NCBI GenBank assembly: GCA_024697945.1 | Contig: JAILRU010000105.1 | Location: 1-42,875, forward strand | Source: Bacteroidaceae bacterium | GTDB taxonomy: Bacteria > Bacteroidota > Bacteroidia > Bacteroidales > Bacteroidaceae | Length of the DNA stretch: 42,875 nt | Reading direction: 5' to 3' | Shown here: in pieces, positions 34,822 to 41,781 of the stretch | Numbering within the stretch: position 1 is the stretch's first letter | Layout of the letters: each line of letters starts with the position of its first letter | Program-made: the position numbers and the translations under genes | The notes under the pieces: generated by a model | Databases searched by the model: none | The model's input: only the letters and a program-made list of their open reading frames with translations | What the model was told of the DNA's origin: nothing

Positions 34822-36606
34822 TTACGGATTGTCCGTGTTGCCGGGCAGTTTTTTGTACCCGTCGCCGCAAGGCATGATGAGTTCGCGCTGCGTCATGCGC
34901 GAGAGGTACGATGCTGCGCCCTGCACTTTCATACCCTTCTCTTCCATGACCTTCTGCAGGTCGGCACGGCTGAATTCCTCGGGCAGTTCTGCGAGCAGAC
35001 GGTTCAGGCTGTCGTTCTTTGCCACGCGGCTGGCGGCGATGTCCTGCTTGCGCTGGATGGCGGCGTTCTGTCGGGCGCTCTCGTTGATGGCATCGGCGAA
35101 CATGATGTACTGGTTCAGGAAACTCTCGTTGGCGTACCATCTCGACATGGCCTTGCCGACAGCTGTTTCGCGGTTGCCTTCCAGGGCGTAGCAGATTTGC
35201 GAGGCGCGGAAGAGCATCACGGCGGCGCGTCGTCTCAACAGGTCGATTGCCTCGTCGCGGTGGTCTTCGTCGGGCCCGCTTGCCTCCCATTCCGCTATCT
35301 TCTCGTCGTTGAAGTCATAGGCCTCCTTCTTGGCGTTGGGCAGTTGGAACGAGATGATGTTCTCGGGTTCGGGGACATCTATGGTGCAGCCCTGTTCGTA
35401 GAGTCGCTGCACGACGTGTGCCGCCGCGCGGTCGTCCTTCGTCTCGCCGTCGTACCTCACCTCCACGTTCTTGCCACGGTCGCGTGCCATCTCGGTGAAG
35501 AAGAATCGCGTCATCAGTCCGTTCTCCACGTTCTGGAAGTAGTTTCGGACGCTGACGTAGGTGCCTGCGAAGAGGAGGTTGACGTAGATGTTCACCTTGC
35601 CGGAGTAGGTCAGGTAGTCCTGTCCCCAGGTTGCACCGTCGAAAGCCTTGCGGAAGATGTCGCTCTTGTCCGCCCACGCTCCGTTCTTGTTGGCGCGGTT
35701 GCTCTCGTCTATCTCCTCCGTGATGACGCACAGCGGTTGTCCCAAGCAGTTCTTCGCCATCTCCAACAGCTTGCCGTTCGAGCTGGTTGCGCTGATGACG
35801 CGCATGCAGGGAGTGGGCTTGTCCGGCAGCTGCTTCGCGCCGCGCTTCTTCTTCTCCTCCTTCTCGTAGGCTTCCAGCTCGTCCTGACCCTTCTTGTCGT
35901 CAGCGAGGACGGGTTTGAGCAGCCATTCCTGCAGGTCTGCTATGAAGCCCTTGCCGCAGCCGGCGTGACCGCAAACGACCACCATGAAGACGGGTCTGTG
36001 CTTGCGGCCGTCCAGGTACTTGCTCTCCAGCCTGCCCAGCAGCGTGCCCAGCAGGGGCAGGGCAGCCACCAGGGCCGAGCGTCCGTTCCGTCCATAGCGT
36101 CTGTAGATGTAGCGCAGCAGCCAGGGCATCTTCTGCGGCAGGGGGTTCAGGCGTTCCAGGTACTCCTGCCGTTTGGCTGTCGTCGAGAGGTCGGGCTTCT
36201 GAATCCATTCGATTGCCTTCTGCAGGTCGATGGGGAAGTCCTGTCCGCGTGTGGAGCTGACACCCGACTCGATGGTCGCCTTCACCTCTTCCATGCCGAG
36301 CCCGAACCAGGGCAGGGCCTTCTGGAGGCATGCGGGGTTGAAGTCGCAAATGTAGCGCAGCTGCCGCGTCAGTTTGTAGAGCGTCGTGTTGCGGACGCCT
36401 TCGGGCACCTCGCCGTTCTTGAAGCCCCACACCTCCAGCAGGCGGTTCACGATGATGCTGTAGGGTATGCCGTTGTAGGAGCCCATGAAAGATTCTTCGT
36501 CCACATAGGGGTTGTATTCGCATGCCTGCTTACCGGCAGTCTTCGGAGCAGCAGCGGGCGTCTTGCCCGCCGCCGCAAAGTCCAGAGTTTTCTTGATTCT
36601 TATCAT
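34822..36606 (-). CDS. DUF3987-type ATPase (primase/helicase-like)
   Basis: 594-aa P-loop protein. Walker A-like GHAGCGKGF (~213-221), an acidic Walker B-like stretch followed by CVITEEIDESNRANKNG, and LLFAGTYVSVRNYFQNVEN match the DUF3987 family. In Bacteroidales this family is paired with VirE-N proteins and is thought to act on DNA like replicative helicase/primase proteins of mobile elements; no activity is established here. It lies 20 nt after the VirE-N gene and is surely cotranscribed. Strong GC-rich codon use, higher than in the surrounding cargo genes. Confidence 0.85.
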   Translation of the reverse strand: MIRIKKTLDFAAAGKTPAAAPKTAGKQACEYNPYVDEESFMGSYNGIPYSIIVNRLLEVWGFKNGEVPEGVRNTTLYKLTRQLRYICDFNPACLQKALPWFGLGMEEVKATIESGVSSTRGQDFPIDLQKAIEWIQKPDLSTTAKRQEYLERLNPLPQKMPWLLRYIYRRYGRNGRSALVAALPLLGTLLGRLESKYLDGRKHRPVFMVVVCGHAGCGKGFIADLQEWLLKPVLADDKKGQDELEAYEKEEKKKRGAKQLPDKPTPCMRVISATSSNGKLLEMAKNCLGQPLCVITEEIDESNRANKNGAWADKSDIFRKAFDGATWGQDYLTYSGKVNIYVNLLFAGTYVSVRNYFQNVENGLMTRFFFTEMARDRGKNVEVRYDGETKDDRAAAHVVQRLYEQGCTIDVPEPENIISFQLPNAKKEAYDFNDEKIAEWEASGPDEDHRDEAIDLLRRRAAVMLFRASQICYALEGNRETAVGKAMSRWYANESFLNQYIMFADAINESARQNAAIQRKQDIAASRVAKNDSLNRLLAELPEEFSRADLQKVMEEKGMKVQGAASYLSRMTQRELIMPCGDGYKKLPGNTDNP

Positions 36607-36626
36607 AGGTTAGATAATTTCAGGTT

Positions 36627-37265
36627 TTATTCTTCAATTTGAAACAGGCTCTCCATGTCCAGATACACCCAGTCTTCCTTGGGGGTTACGAACCACATAC
36701 GCGCAGCGTCCTTGCAGACCTGGTCGTAGGGGGTTCCCAGCAGCTTGGCCAGATGTGCCTGGTTCTCCTCGATGGAGCCGAAGACCTCGTTGCAAGCTGC
36801 CACGACGTGCACGCCGGCGCCTTGTGGACTGATTTGTATGGCGATGATGTCCAGGCCGTAGTAGTGCTGTCCCGTTGCCTCCTCCATAGCCATCTTCGTC
36901 CATCGTTCGGCACGTGCATGAGCCTCCTGCGTGCCCCATCGCCAGGCGGCATCCGCGCCCTCGGTCTGAAGCAGCTGCTTGAACGTCTCCTCGTGCTGGC
37001 AGTCCACGTCGAGGCAGTAGAGGCCCGTGCTCTTCGCGTTGCGGTCCGTTCGCAGCTGACCGTCGAAGCGGCTCTGCCATGTGATGCCCGGCAGTTCGCG
37101 CTTGTAGCGCTCGGCATCGGGTTTATGTTCGCGAATCTTCTCCGTGTTCATCCGCACGCCGATGTCCTCCAGCAGCGTCAGGAAGTATTCCCGCGTCAGC
37201 CTCTTCGGCTGGTTGTCCCGCACTCGGTTTGTGTAGTCGCAAGGACTGTATTCGTTCTTATCCAT
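36627..37265 (-). CDS. VirE N-terminal domain / BT4734-like protein
   Basis: 212 aa. The N-terminal region and the central SKTGLYCLDVD-like phrase (NAKSTGLYCLDVDCQH) with later SPQGAGVHVVAACNE and AARMWFVTPKED are typical of the VirE-N/BT4734 family, related to archaeo-eukaryotic-type primases (D-x-D and S-x-x-G-x-H-like motifs: DVD and SPQGAGVH). Together with DUF3987 it may form a split primase-helicase. In many relatives the two are one protein. Start codon preceded by a 7-nt repeat leader. Confidence 0.82.
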   Translation of the reverse strand: MDKNEYSPCDYTNRVRDNQPKRLTREYFLTLLEDIGVRMNTEKIREHKPDAERYKRELPGITWQSRFDGQLRTDRNAKSTGLYCLDVDCQHEETFKQLLQTEGADAAWRWGTQEAHARAERWTKMAMEEATGQHYYGLDIIAIQISPQGAGVHVVAACNEVFGSIEENQAHLAKLLGTPYDQVCKDAARMWFVTPKEDWVYLDMESLFQIEE

Positions 37266-37314
37266 TTTAATTATTCACTTTTCACTTTTAATTTTTCACT
37301 TTTAATTTTTAATT
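37266..37314 (-). repeat. 7-nt array in the VirE-N leader
   Basis: On the mRNA strand: attaaaa, gtgaaaa, gtgaata-type units at 7-nt spacing running up to the ATG at 37265. The array overlaps the stop codon of the preceding gene (37309-37311). Confidence 0.85.
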
Positions 37315-37644
37315 AACCCCGTCCCTCTCCCTGTTGTTCACGAAATTGAGGCAGCTGTCGAATGTGTCGCACGCCATGCCGTACCAGTCGGGTTCCGTAG
37401 CATCCACGGTGAGGGTGATGCGGTAGGTGTTCTTCTCGGGGTTGAAGCTCACGGTGTGTCTGCGTCCGTGCTTCAGGCGGAGGCTGATGCGTGCGAAGTA
37501 GCCCAGGATGGGCAGCTCCTCCACGAATTTCGCGGTGAAGAAATCGGGCGACAAGGTGAAGCGGCCGAACAGGTTGCGGCCTGTGGGGAGAGAATTGCTT
37601 CGGGTCTCTACGGTGAGACGGATGTGATCAAATTTTGTCTTCAT
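37309..37644 (-). CDS. Hypothetical protein of the accessory module
   Basis: 111 aa, not recognised. Mixed alpha/beta composition with a central basic/aromatic stretch (YFARISLRLKHGRRHTVSFN) and a conserved-looking end (PDWYGMACDTFDSCLNFV). No signal peptide or membrane helix. It sits between the SSB-like gene (64 nt upstream) and VirE-N (43 nt downstream) on the same strand and is probably in the same operon, suggesting a role with DNA-processing partners. Confidence 0.65.
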   Translation of the reverse strand: MKTKFDHIRLTVETRSNSLPTGRNLFGRFTLSPDFFTAKFVEELPILGYFARISLRLKHGRRHTVSFNPEKNTYRITLTVDATEPDWYGMACDTFDSCLNFVNNRERDGVN

Positions 37645-37708
37645 AACAGAAAAAAAATTAAGAGTTTAAAAGATGGGGCGCAGGGTTGCCGCGCCCCTGG
37701 TTGGATGA

Positions 37709-37987
37709 CTATTCTGCTTGTGGAAGAAAAACTCTGATATCGTTTGAAACGTAACCAGACATGAATCTCTTCGTTCTGAAACGCAGGTGCAGTTTTACAA
37801 CCTGTCCCTCTTCATATCCGAGGCGTTTCCAGTCGTTTTCATCGACTACAGCGTTTATGTAACTGTCGCCCGTCTCGTCCGCGAATGCGAGGATAAGGTT
37901 GCGGTTAGCCCATGGCTTTCCTGTCGAGGACGACATGCCCTTTTGTAAGTCACCTACTCTCTGAATCTTGATGTTTTCTACTAACAT
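37709..37987 (-). CDS. Small OB-fold-like protein, possible single-strand DNA binding (DUF3127-like)
   Basis: 92 aa. The pattern KGMSSSTGKPWANRNLILAF with a following beta-rich part (KLHLRFRTKRFMSGYVSNDI) resembles DUF3127/OB-fold nucleic-acid-binding proteins, in which a 'TGKxWxxxxxIL' strand opens the barrel. This call is tentative. Being first in the VirE-N/DUF3987 operon fits an SSB-like partner. An 8-nt array leader and a TAACTTTG box lie upstream. Confidence 0.55.
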   Translation of the reverse strand: MLVENIKIQRVGDLQKGMSSSTGKPWANRNLILAFADETGDSYINAVVDENDWKRLGYEEGQVVKLHLRFRTKRFMSGYVSNDIRVFLPQAE

Positions 37988-37999
37988 AATTCTTAGATT

Positions 38000-38046
38000 T
38001 AATGATTTGATGATTTGATGATTTTGTGATTTTATGAGTTGTTGAA
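38000..38046 (-). repeat. 8-nt array in the leader of the SSB-like gene
   Basis: Plus-strand units gatgattt, gatgattt, tgtgattt, tatgagtt at 8-nt spacing; A-rich (aaatcatc) on the mRNA strand. It ends about 12 nt before the start codon at 37987. Confidence 0.85.
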
Positions 38047-38060
38047 TTCGAATTCGCTGG

Positions 38061-38068
38061 CAAAGTTA
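38061..38068 (-). promoter_or_regulatory. Promoter -7 box of the accessory operon
   Basis: TAACTTTG on the minus strand, 74 nt before the SSB-like gene and just after the terminator of the preceding unit. Confidence 0.6.
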
Positions 38069-38073
38069 CGACA

Positions 38074-38108
38074 TAAAAAAAACCCGACGAAAGAAAAATT
38101 CGTCGGGT
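38074..38108 (-). terminator. Intrinsic terminator of the paired-motif genes
   Basis: Stem acccgacga (38082-38090) against tcgtcgggt (38100-38108). On the minus strand it is followed by eight or nine T. It ends transcription of the gene at 38157. Confidence 0.92.
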
Positions 38109-38156
38109 GAAACAATGTGAAATTATGGTGGAAAGTTTGTGAAACTTTCAGGAAAA

Positions 38157-38573
38157 TCAACCTCCTTTTTCTGGAATAATCTCCATTCCCTTAGATGCGA
38201 TATCCTTGTATTGCATAAAGACATTTCCGCTAACAGGAGCATCACTTATGTCCCATCTTTCCAAAGGCTTGGAAAAAGACTGGACATTCATGCGGCTCAT
38301 GTCTTTTGCATCCAGTTTCAAATCTGGCAAAATCTGCTGAATCATAGCGACGGCACCTGCAAAGTCTCCGTCACAAACATACCCGCGCCACATGAGCACC
38401 TTTATGACGGAGAACCACTGCCGGTTGTTGGCTATCAATCCCCTCAGCTCCTCCAAAGCAGTTTGCAGATGTTCCGCTGTTGCAGGGCGGCGGTTGTTTT
38501 CATAATAATTCTCGGCAATGACCTGTTGGCCGTTGCCCCAGTTATTGAAAGTTGCGTTACTCAAGTCCATCAT
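38157..38573 (-). CDS. Unknown small protein with N-terminal shared motif (pair member B)
   Basis: 138 aa, not recognised. Residues 8-24 (TFNNWGNGQQVIAENYY) closely match the last residues of the upstream protein (TYNQHGDGGQYVAENMY). The rest is a globular, mostly helical region (ATAEHLQTALEELRGLIANN, FSVIKVLMWRGYVCDGDFAG) followed by a beta-containing end (ISDAPVSGNVFMQYKDIASK). No signal peptide or membrane helix. The start overlaps the stop of the upstream gene (ATGA, 38570-38573), so the two are translationally coupled. The gene ends before a strong terminator. Confidence 0.75.
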   Translation of the reverse strand: MMDLSNATFNNWGNGQQVIAENYYENNRRPATAEHLQTALEELRGLIANNRQWFSVIKVLMWRGYVCDGDFAGAVAMIQQILPDLKLDAKDMSRMNVQSFSKPLERWDISDAPVSGNVFMQYKDIASKGMEIIPEKGG

Positions 38574-38893
38574 AAATACATATTCTCTGCTACGTACTGC
38601 CCGCCATCGCCATGTTGGTTGTATGTCGGAGCATTGGCAGTACTTGTATTTGCAGTCAAGTTGTTGTTGATTTGAATGACAGGCGTTTCGTGACTGTCCG
38701 TTACCATATCTTTTGCCTTGGAAGATTTCCTCGAAGCAGCCAGCAAAGCCTTCTCCTGTGCGTGGATATATTTGCGACGCGCATCAATGCGTTTGAGCGC
38801 AGCCGAGAGGTGCGCGGCTTCCACCGCACACGCCTCATCCTCCTCAATCAGTCGGAGTTGCTCCTCATACACATATCTGGCCTCTTCGTTCAT
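38570..38893 (-). CDS. Unknown coiled-coil protein with C-terminal shared motif (pair member A)
   Basis: 107 aa, not recognised. Residues ~1-60 are strongly helical and charged, probably a coiled coil (YVYEEQLRLIEEDEACAVEA, ALKRIDARRKYIHAQEKALL). A low-complexity Asn/Thr linker follows (INNNLTANTSTANAPTY), and the last 18 residues hold the motif NQHGDGGQYVAENMY shared with pair member B. The layout (domain, Asn-rich linker, short Gly/Gln/Asn motif at the very end) resembles amyloid-type signalling proteins. Translationally coupled to member B. Confidence 0.72.
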   Translation of the reverse strand: MNEEARYVYEEQLRLIEEDEACAVEAAHLSAALKRIDARRKYIHAQEKALLAASRKSSKAKDMVTDSHETPVIQINNNLTANTSTANAPTYNQHGDGGQYVAENMYL

Positions 38894-38932
38894 CAGTCAC
38901 GATTTAGTTGTCAATAGTTTACATTCCCTTTC

Positions 38933-39316
38933 TCATTCCTTGTCGTTTCTTTGCTTCTCTCGTTTACACAGCCGATACGCTTCACCGCCCATCAATGAGT
39001 CGAGTGATGTGGCGCGGGCAAAGTCGTAGATAACTGAGTGCGTGCGGTAGTCAATGCCGAGCGTGTCGAACAGCGTACGGGTGGCAAGATAGAAATACTC
39101 GCCAGACTTCTTCACCTCAAACGAATCCTCGTCCTTTTCCTGCAGGCGCGCCAGGTAGAGCACATCCCGCTCGTCGTCCCTTGCGAACTTCATCGGCACA
39201 CCAGCATCCAGATGAAGAGCCTTAGCCGTCTCTTCCGTAAAACCGAGTCTTCCACTCGATTGTATCGTCGCCTTCAGCTTCACCTGAAATTTCTTAGCGC
39301 TCAAAATCTCAATCAT
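38933..39316 (-). CDS. Uncharacterised regulator-like protein
   Basis: 127 aa from the ATG at 39316, chosen because upstream in-frame codons (to 39403) encode unlikely aromatic-rich sequence. The start IEILSAKKFQVKLKATIQSSG and the second half YFYLATRTLFDTLGIDYRTH are recognisable as a conserved Bacteroidales protein of unknown role, with two similar halves of strand-rich sequence around RLGFTEETAKAL, somewhat like a swapped-hairpin DNA-binding fold. Own promoter at 39459-39489, leaving a leader of about 135 nt. Confidence 0.7.
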   Translation of the reverse strand: MIEILSAKKFQVKLKATIQSSGRLGFTEETAKALHLDAGVPMKFARDDERDVLYLARLQEKDEDSFEVKKSGEYFYLATRTLFDTLGIDYRTHSVIYDFARATSLDSLMGGEAYRLCKREKQRNDKE

Positions 39317-39458
39317 AATTGCGAAAAGATAAATTTCTTGTTTAAAGATTAATGTTTTGTGCAAATAAAACGCAACAGACTGGAAATAAACGTATTCGGA
39401 CATCGTTCGGCTATTTTATCTGACCGCCGTCCCCTGTTGCTGTTATTATATGACTTTG

Positions 39459-39489
39459 CAAAATTAGCACTCTTTTTCGTTTCTTGCAA
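39459..39489 (-). promoter_or_regulatory. Promoter of the regulator-like gene
   Basis: Minus strand: TTG at 39489-39487 and TAATTTTG at 39466-39459, with the same 23-nt start-to-start distance as the best promoters here. Confidence 0.75.
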
Positions 39490-39528
39490 ATTATTTGCAC
39501 AATATTTTTGCGTTTCCTTGGATTATTA

Positions 39529-39562
39529 CAAAAAAGAACTCCGTTCCAAGACAGGACGGAGT
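39529..39562 (-). terminator. Intrinsic terminator of the fic gene
   Basis: Stem actccgt (39538-39544) against acggagt (39556-39562), followed on the minus strand by a run of six T (39535-39530). Confidence 0.85.
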
Positions 39563-39628
39563 CTGACCTTTCAGGTTGGGGCGAGGGATGATGTGAAGTT
39601 CCCCTCGTTTTTTGTTAGGGTTGTTTGT

Positions 39629-40501
39629 TTATGCTTGCTCGTAATAATATGAATAATCGATACCCTTCATAAATATTTCGCGGTCGTCAATCTTGTCTGT
39701 CATAGCTCCTTGGAGTAATGATTTTATGGCTTGAGCATCCGTTGTGCTCTGCTTCATTGCCGCCAAATACGTTTTCTTGTCTATCTTACTCCAATCTACA
39801 CATAGCTTCAACTGCTTCTTAAATAACAGGTCGAGCCAGATGCGGGTAGAACGTCCATTACCCTCCATGAACGGATGGGCCACGTTCATCTCTACATACT
39901 TGTAAACAATCTCATCAAAAGTAGTTTCTGGCATACCTTCAATCATCCGCAAATTCTGCATCAGATATTCTGCGCGGCAGAACAGGGTGCCGTCTTTCCA
40001 GATAGTTTTAGTACGAATCTTGCCAGCAAAATCATACAGACCACCAAAGAGGTAGGCGTGAATCTGCTGTAAGCACTCAACGGTTCCTGGTTTCATGCTG
40101 TCCAGCAAGCCGCTCTCAACAAGCGTATAGGCTTTCTTTTTGCTCTGTCCATCGATGCTGTTGTCGCTATAGGTGAACCAGTGGAGAAACGTACGGGCAC
40201 GATTATTAGGATAGTTTTCCGCCAGCGTCTGAACACACTCGGCATCCAGCGCATCAGCGGCACGCTGCTTACCATCTGGAGCTTGGAATTTGAAGTGGTT
40301 AGTGACACTAACCAGTTGAATACCGTCTTTAGCCATCTTGCCTTTCAGGTATTTCCAATAGTTACGACACTTCTTGTAGTCATCCTCATTGTTAATGGCC
40401 CGCACGATGTCAGTAGCCGAGAACCACCACTTGCTGTGTTCCTCGTCCCAGACGGCTCGCACCTCTCTGTCGTTGAAAAACCTGATTGACTTCTTGCTCA
40501 T
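39629..40501 (-). CDS. Bro-N / Fic domain fusion protein
   Basis: 290 aa. Residues ~5-105 form a Bro-N-type phage antirepressor DNA-binding domain (IRFFNDREVRAVWDEEHSKW, WFSATDIVRAIN, YWKYLKGKM). Residues ~125-265 are a Fic domain with the complete active motif HPFMEGNGRSTR (His209), which in active enzymes transfers AMP to a protein hydroxyl. The C-terminal SYYYEQ (284-289) resembles the inhibitory (S/T)xxxE(G/N) helix of class III Fic proteins, with Q in the last position, so self-inhibition is possible. No separate antitoxin gene is adjacent. It has its own promoter (40578-40607) and terminator, so it is a self-contained cargo gene; it may be a toxin/defence effector that also binds DNA. 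Confidence 0.88.
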   Translation of the reverse strand: MSKKSIRFFNDREVRAVWDEEHSKWWFSATDIVRAINNEDDYKKCRNYWKYLKGKMAKDGIQLVSVTNHFKFQAPDGKQRAADALDAECVQTLAENYPNNRARTFLHWFTYSDNSIDGQSKKKAYTLVESGLLDSMKPGTVECLQQIHAYLFGGLYDFAGKIRTKTIWKDGTLFCRAEYLMQNLRMIEGMPETTFDEIVYKYVEMNVAHPFMEGNGRSTRIWLDLLFKKQLKLCVDWSKIDKKTYLAAMKQSTTDAQAIKSLLQGAMTDKIDDREIFMKGIDYSYYYEQA

Positions 40502-40577
40502 ATGTCAGTACTTTAAGTGGTGTCTTATTTTTGCTTGTGTCAAAATGGTTGGACGGCTTTTTAGCAAATTTTCTTTG

Positions 40578-40607
40578 CAAAGTTACGAATTATCAGGCAT
40601 ACTGCAA
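40578..40607 (-). promoter_or_regulatory. Promoter of the Bro-N/Fic gene
   Basis: Minus strand: TTG at 40607-40605 and TAACTTTG at 40585-40578, 22 nt start-to-start. Confidence 0.65.
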
Positions 40608-40699
40608 AATAATTTCATTATTTTCTCTCAGAAGAGACAATCCTCGCCAACAATCACATTTGGAGCAATATGATTGATTTTCTCATGATTAAAAGGGGG

Positions 40700-40789
40700 T
40701 TAAGGTTTAATGTGGCTTTTCAGGGTTTCCGGATTCATACGCATATCCCAGATGTCCACGATACGGACAGTATCAGAAGCCGAGCTCTC
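40700..40789 (-). pseudogene. Remnant of a ParE/RelE-type toxin gene (C-terminal 29 codons)
   Basis: On the minus strand the frame after the TAA at 40790-40792 encodes a 29-residue peptide containing DTVRIVDIWDMRMNPETLK and ends in TAA at 40700-40702. The phrase 'hxIVDhWDxRxNP' is the characteristic last strand of ParE/RelE/YoeB-type toxins. It begins 11 nt after the antitoxin-like gene's stop codon, where such toxins normally begin, but the first ~65-70 codons are missing. It is in a different frame from the antitoxin and has no start codon at its head. Confidence 0.65.
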
Positions 40790-40799
40790 TTATTCCACT

Positions 40800-41111
40800 T
40801 TATCGTAGCCACGGGTACTGGTGATGAAGTTCCCTGTCAAACTGTTCCGAGGTAACCCACTTCTCAGGGTCTTCGTGTCCAGCCTCTACCTCGTCAAGGT
40901 CAGCCTCTATTTCTGCCATCCGGGCCTCAAAGACATCAGGGTCTTCCGTGTAGAATCCCAACTTCCCCACAGGTATCTGCGACGTATCTTCTTCGGGCTC
41001 GACGAGGGTATTGGCATAACCGCTTCCAGTCGCAGCATAGCCCGCTGGTTGTTCGCAGCACATATCCGTGCCTCTATCCTCTTCGATTTCTGAATATATA
41101 TTTTCTTCCAT
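40800..41111 (-). CDS. Acidic antitoxin-like protein, partner toxin truncated
   Basis: 103 aa, very acidic. The N-terminal ~45 residues are low in structure; the C-terminal half has a charged helix (EARMAEIEADLDEVEAG) and a conserved-looking end (PEKWVTSEQFDRELHHQYPW). Such acidic proteins precede ParE-type toxins in Bacteroidales, and a toxin remnant follows directly here. DNA binding is not evident. The promoter (41131-41161) is strong and close, with a leader of about 15 nt, so the gene is probably still expressed as an orphan antitoxin. Confidence 0.68.
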   Translation of the reverse strand: MEENIYSEIEEDRGTDMCCEQPAGYAATGSGYANTLVEPEEDTSQIPVGKLGFYTEDPDVFEARMAEIEADLDEVEAGHEDPEKWVTSEQFDRELHHQYPWLR

Positions 41112-41130
41112 AAAACTCTTATTTGCTCTG

Positions 41131-41161
41131 CAAAGTTACGAATTTGTTCGCATTTAGGCAA
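41131..41161 (-). promoter_or_regulatory. Promoter of antitoxin-like gene
   Basis: Minus strand: TTG at 41161-41159 and TAACTTTG at 41138-41131, 23 nt start-to-start. Confidence 0.75.
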
Positions 41162-41192
41162 TAAAATCCATAGTTTTTTGAAACGTAAAACA

Positions 41193-41345
41193 TCAAAACA
41201 AGTAAAACAAGTGTTTTCCCGAGAGACGGAGTAATATGAGCTGTCACTATATTATATATTATAATTAACTCATGTAATGGGTAGTAGGTAAAAGCAAATG
41301 CAATGTGTCTCGAAAACAACTGTTTTACTTGTTTTACTTGTTTTG
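41193..41345. repeat. Inverted pair of 9-nt acttgtttt arrays
   Basis: aaaacaagtaaaacaagt (41193-41210) and its reverse complement acttgttttacttgtttt (41328-41345) flank about 115 bp between the antitoxin promoter and the DUF4248 stop. A closely similar array lies at 34786-34815 before the P5-like gene. They could be operator sites or repeat-derived. The interval between them holds no gene. Confidence 0.75.
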
Positions 41346-41373
41346 GCTTGATTTTCAGGTGAGTTAGGATGTT

Positions 41374-41562
41374 TTACGCCACAGGGCAATCAATGCCATA
41401 CTCACGGCAGATCCACTCGACGGCTCGCGGTGGAAGCATCTTCGTGGTGGGCTTCACGCCGAGGCGTGACAGGGGTTCGGTGTTCTCGCTAAGCCAGCGA
41501 CGGAAGGTCCTGTCGCTGACGCCTGCCGCATTGGCAAGCTCGTACTTGTAGAAACTCTTCAC
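41374..41562 (-). CDS. DUF4248-type small helix-turn-helix protein
   Basis: 62 aa with a GTG start at 41562 (VKSFYKYELANAAGVSDRTF). The N-terminal half is a helix-turn-helix (ELANAAGVSDRTFRRWLSEN) and the end KPTTKMLPPRAVEWICREYG is typical of DUF4248, a family always seen near VirE-N/DUF3987 and HU genes in Bacteroidales. No ATG lies in frame between the promoter (41678-41708) and this site. A longer GTG at 41646 is possible (28 extra codons). Divergent from the HU-HIG gene; a likely local regulator. Confidence 0.78.
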   Translation of the reverse strand: MKSFYKYELANAAGVSDRTFRRWLSENTEPLSRLGVKPTTKMLPPRAVEWICREYGIDCPVA

Positions 41563-41677
41563 CGGAATAAATAGTTTGAGTTGTTTTGAGGGAGTAAAAA
41601 TGGGAGTTAAATAAGGAGTAAAGCCAGCGTGCTTTTTAACTTCCACTTTAACTTCTGTAGTGTTTTCTTTTCTTCTG

Positions 41678-41708
41678 CAAAGGTACAACTTTTTTTCGAC
41701 ATTTGCAA
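41678..41708 (-). promoter_or_regulatory. Promoter of DUF4248 gene
   Basis: Minus strand: TTG at 41708-41706 and TACCTTTG at 41685-41678, 23 nt start-to-start. Confidence 0.78.
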
Positions 41709-41710
41709 GA

Positions 41711-41774
41711 AAAATCCGGACAAATCCGGAAGGAAACGGACACAAGCGGACGGAAGCGGACAACGGCCTTCGGA
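41711..41774. promoter_or_regulatory. Helically phased CGGA repeat array (candidate operator)
   Basis: CGGA ends at 41720, 41730, 41740, 41750 and 41760, an exact 10-bp period, with one further out-of-phase copy at 41771-41774. The array lies between the -33 of the DUF4248 promoter and the -7 of the HU-HIG promoter. Sites one helical turn apart face the same side of DNA, fitting cooperative protein binding. Confidence 0.7.
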
Positions 41775-41781
41775 ATTGTCG

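Noticed and set aside
39317..39403. Longer start for the regulator-like gene
   Set aside because: The added 29 residues are aromatic-rich and unlike the rest; IEILSAKKFQVKL is the plausible N-terminus.
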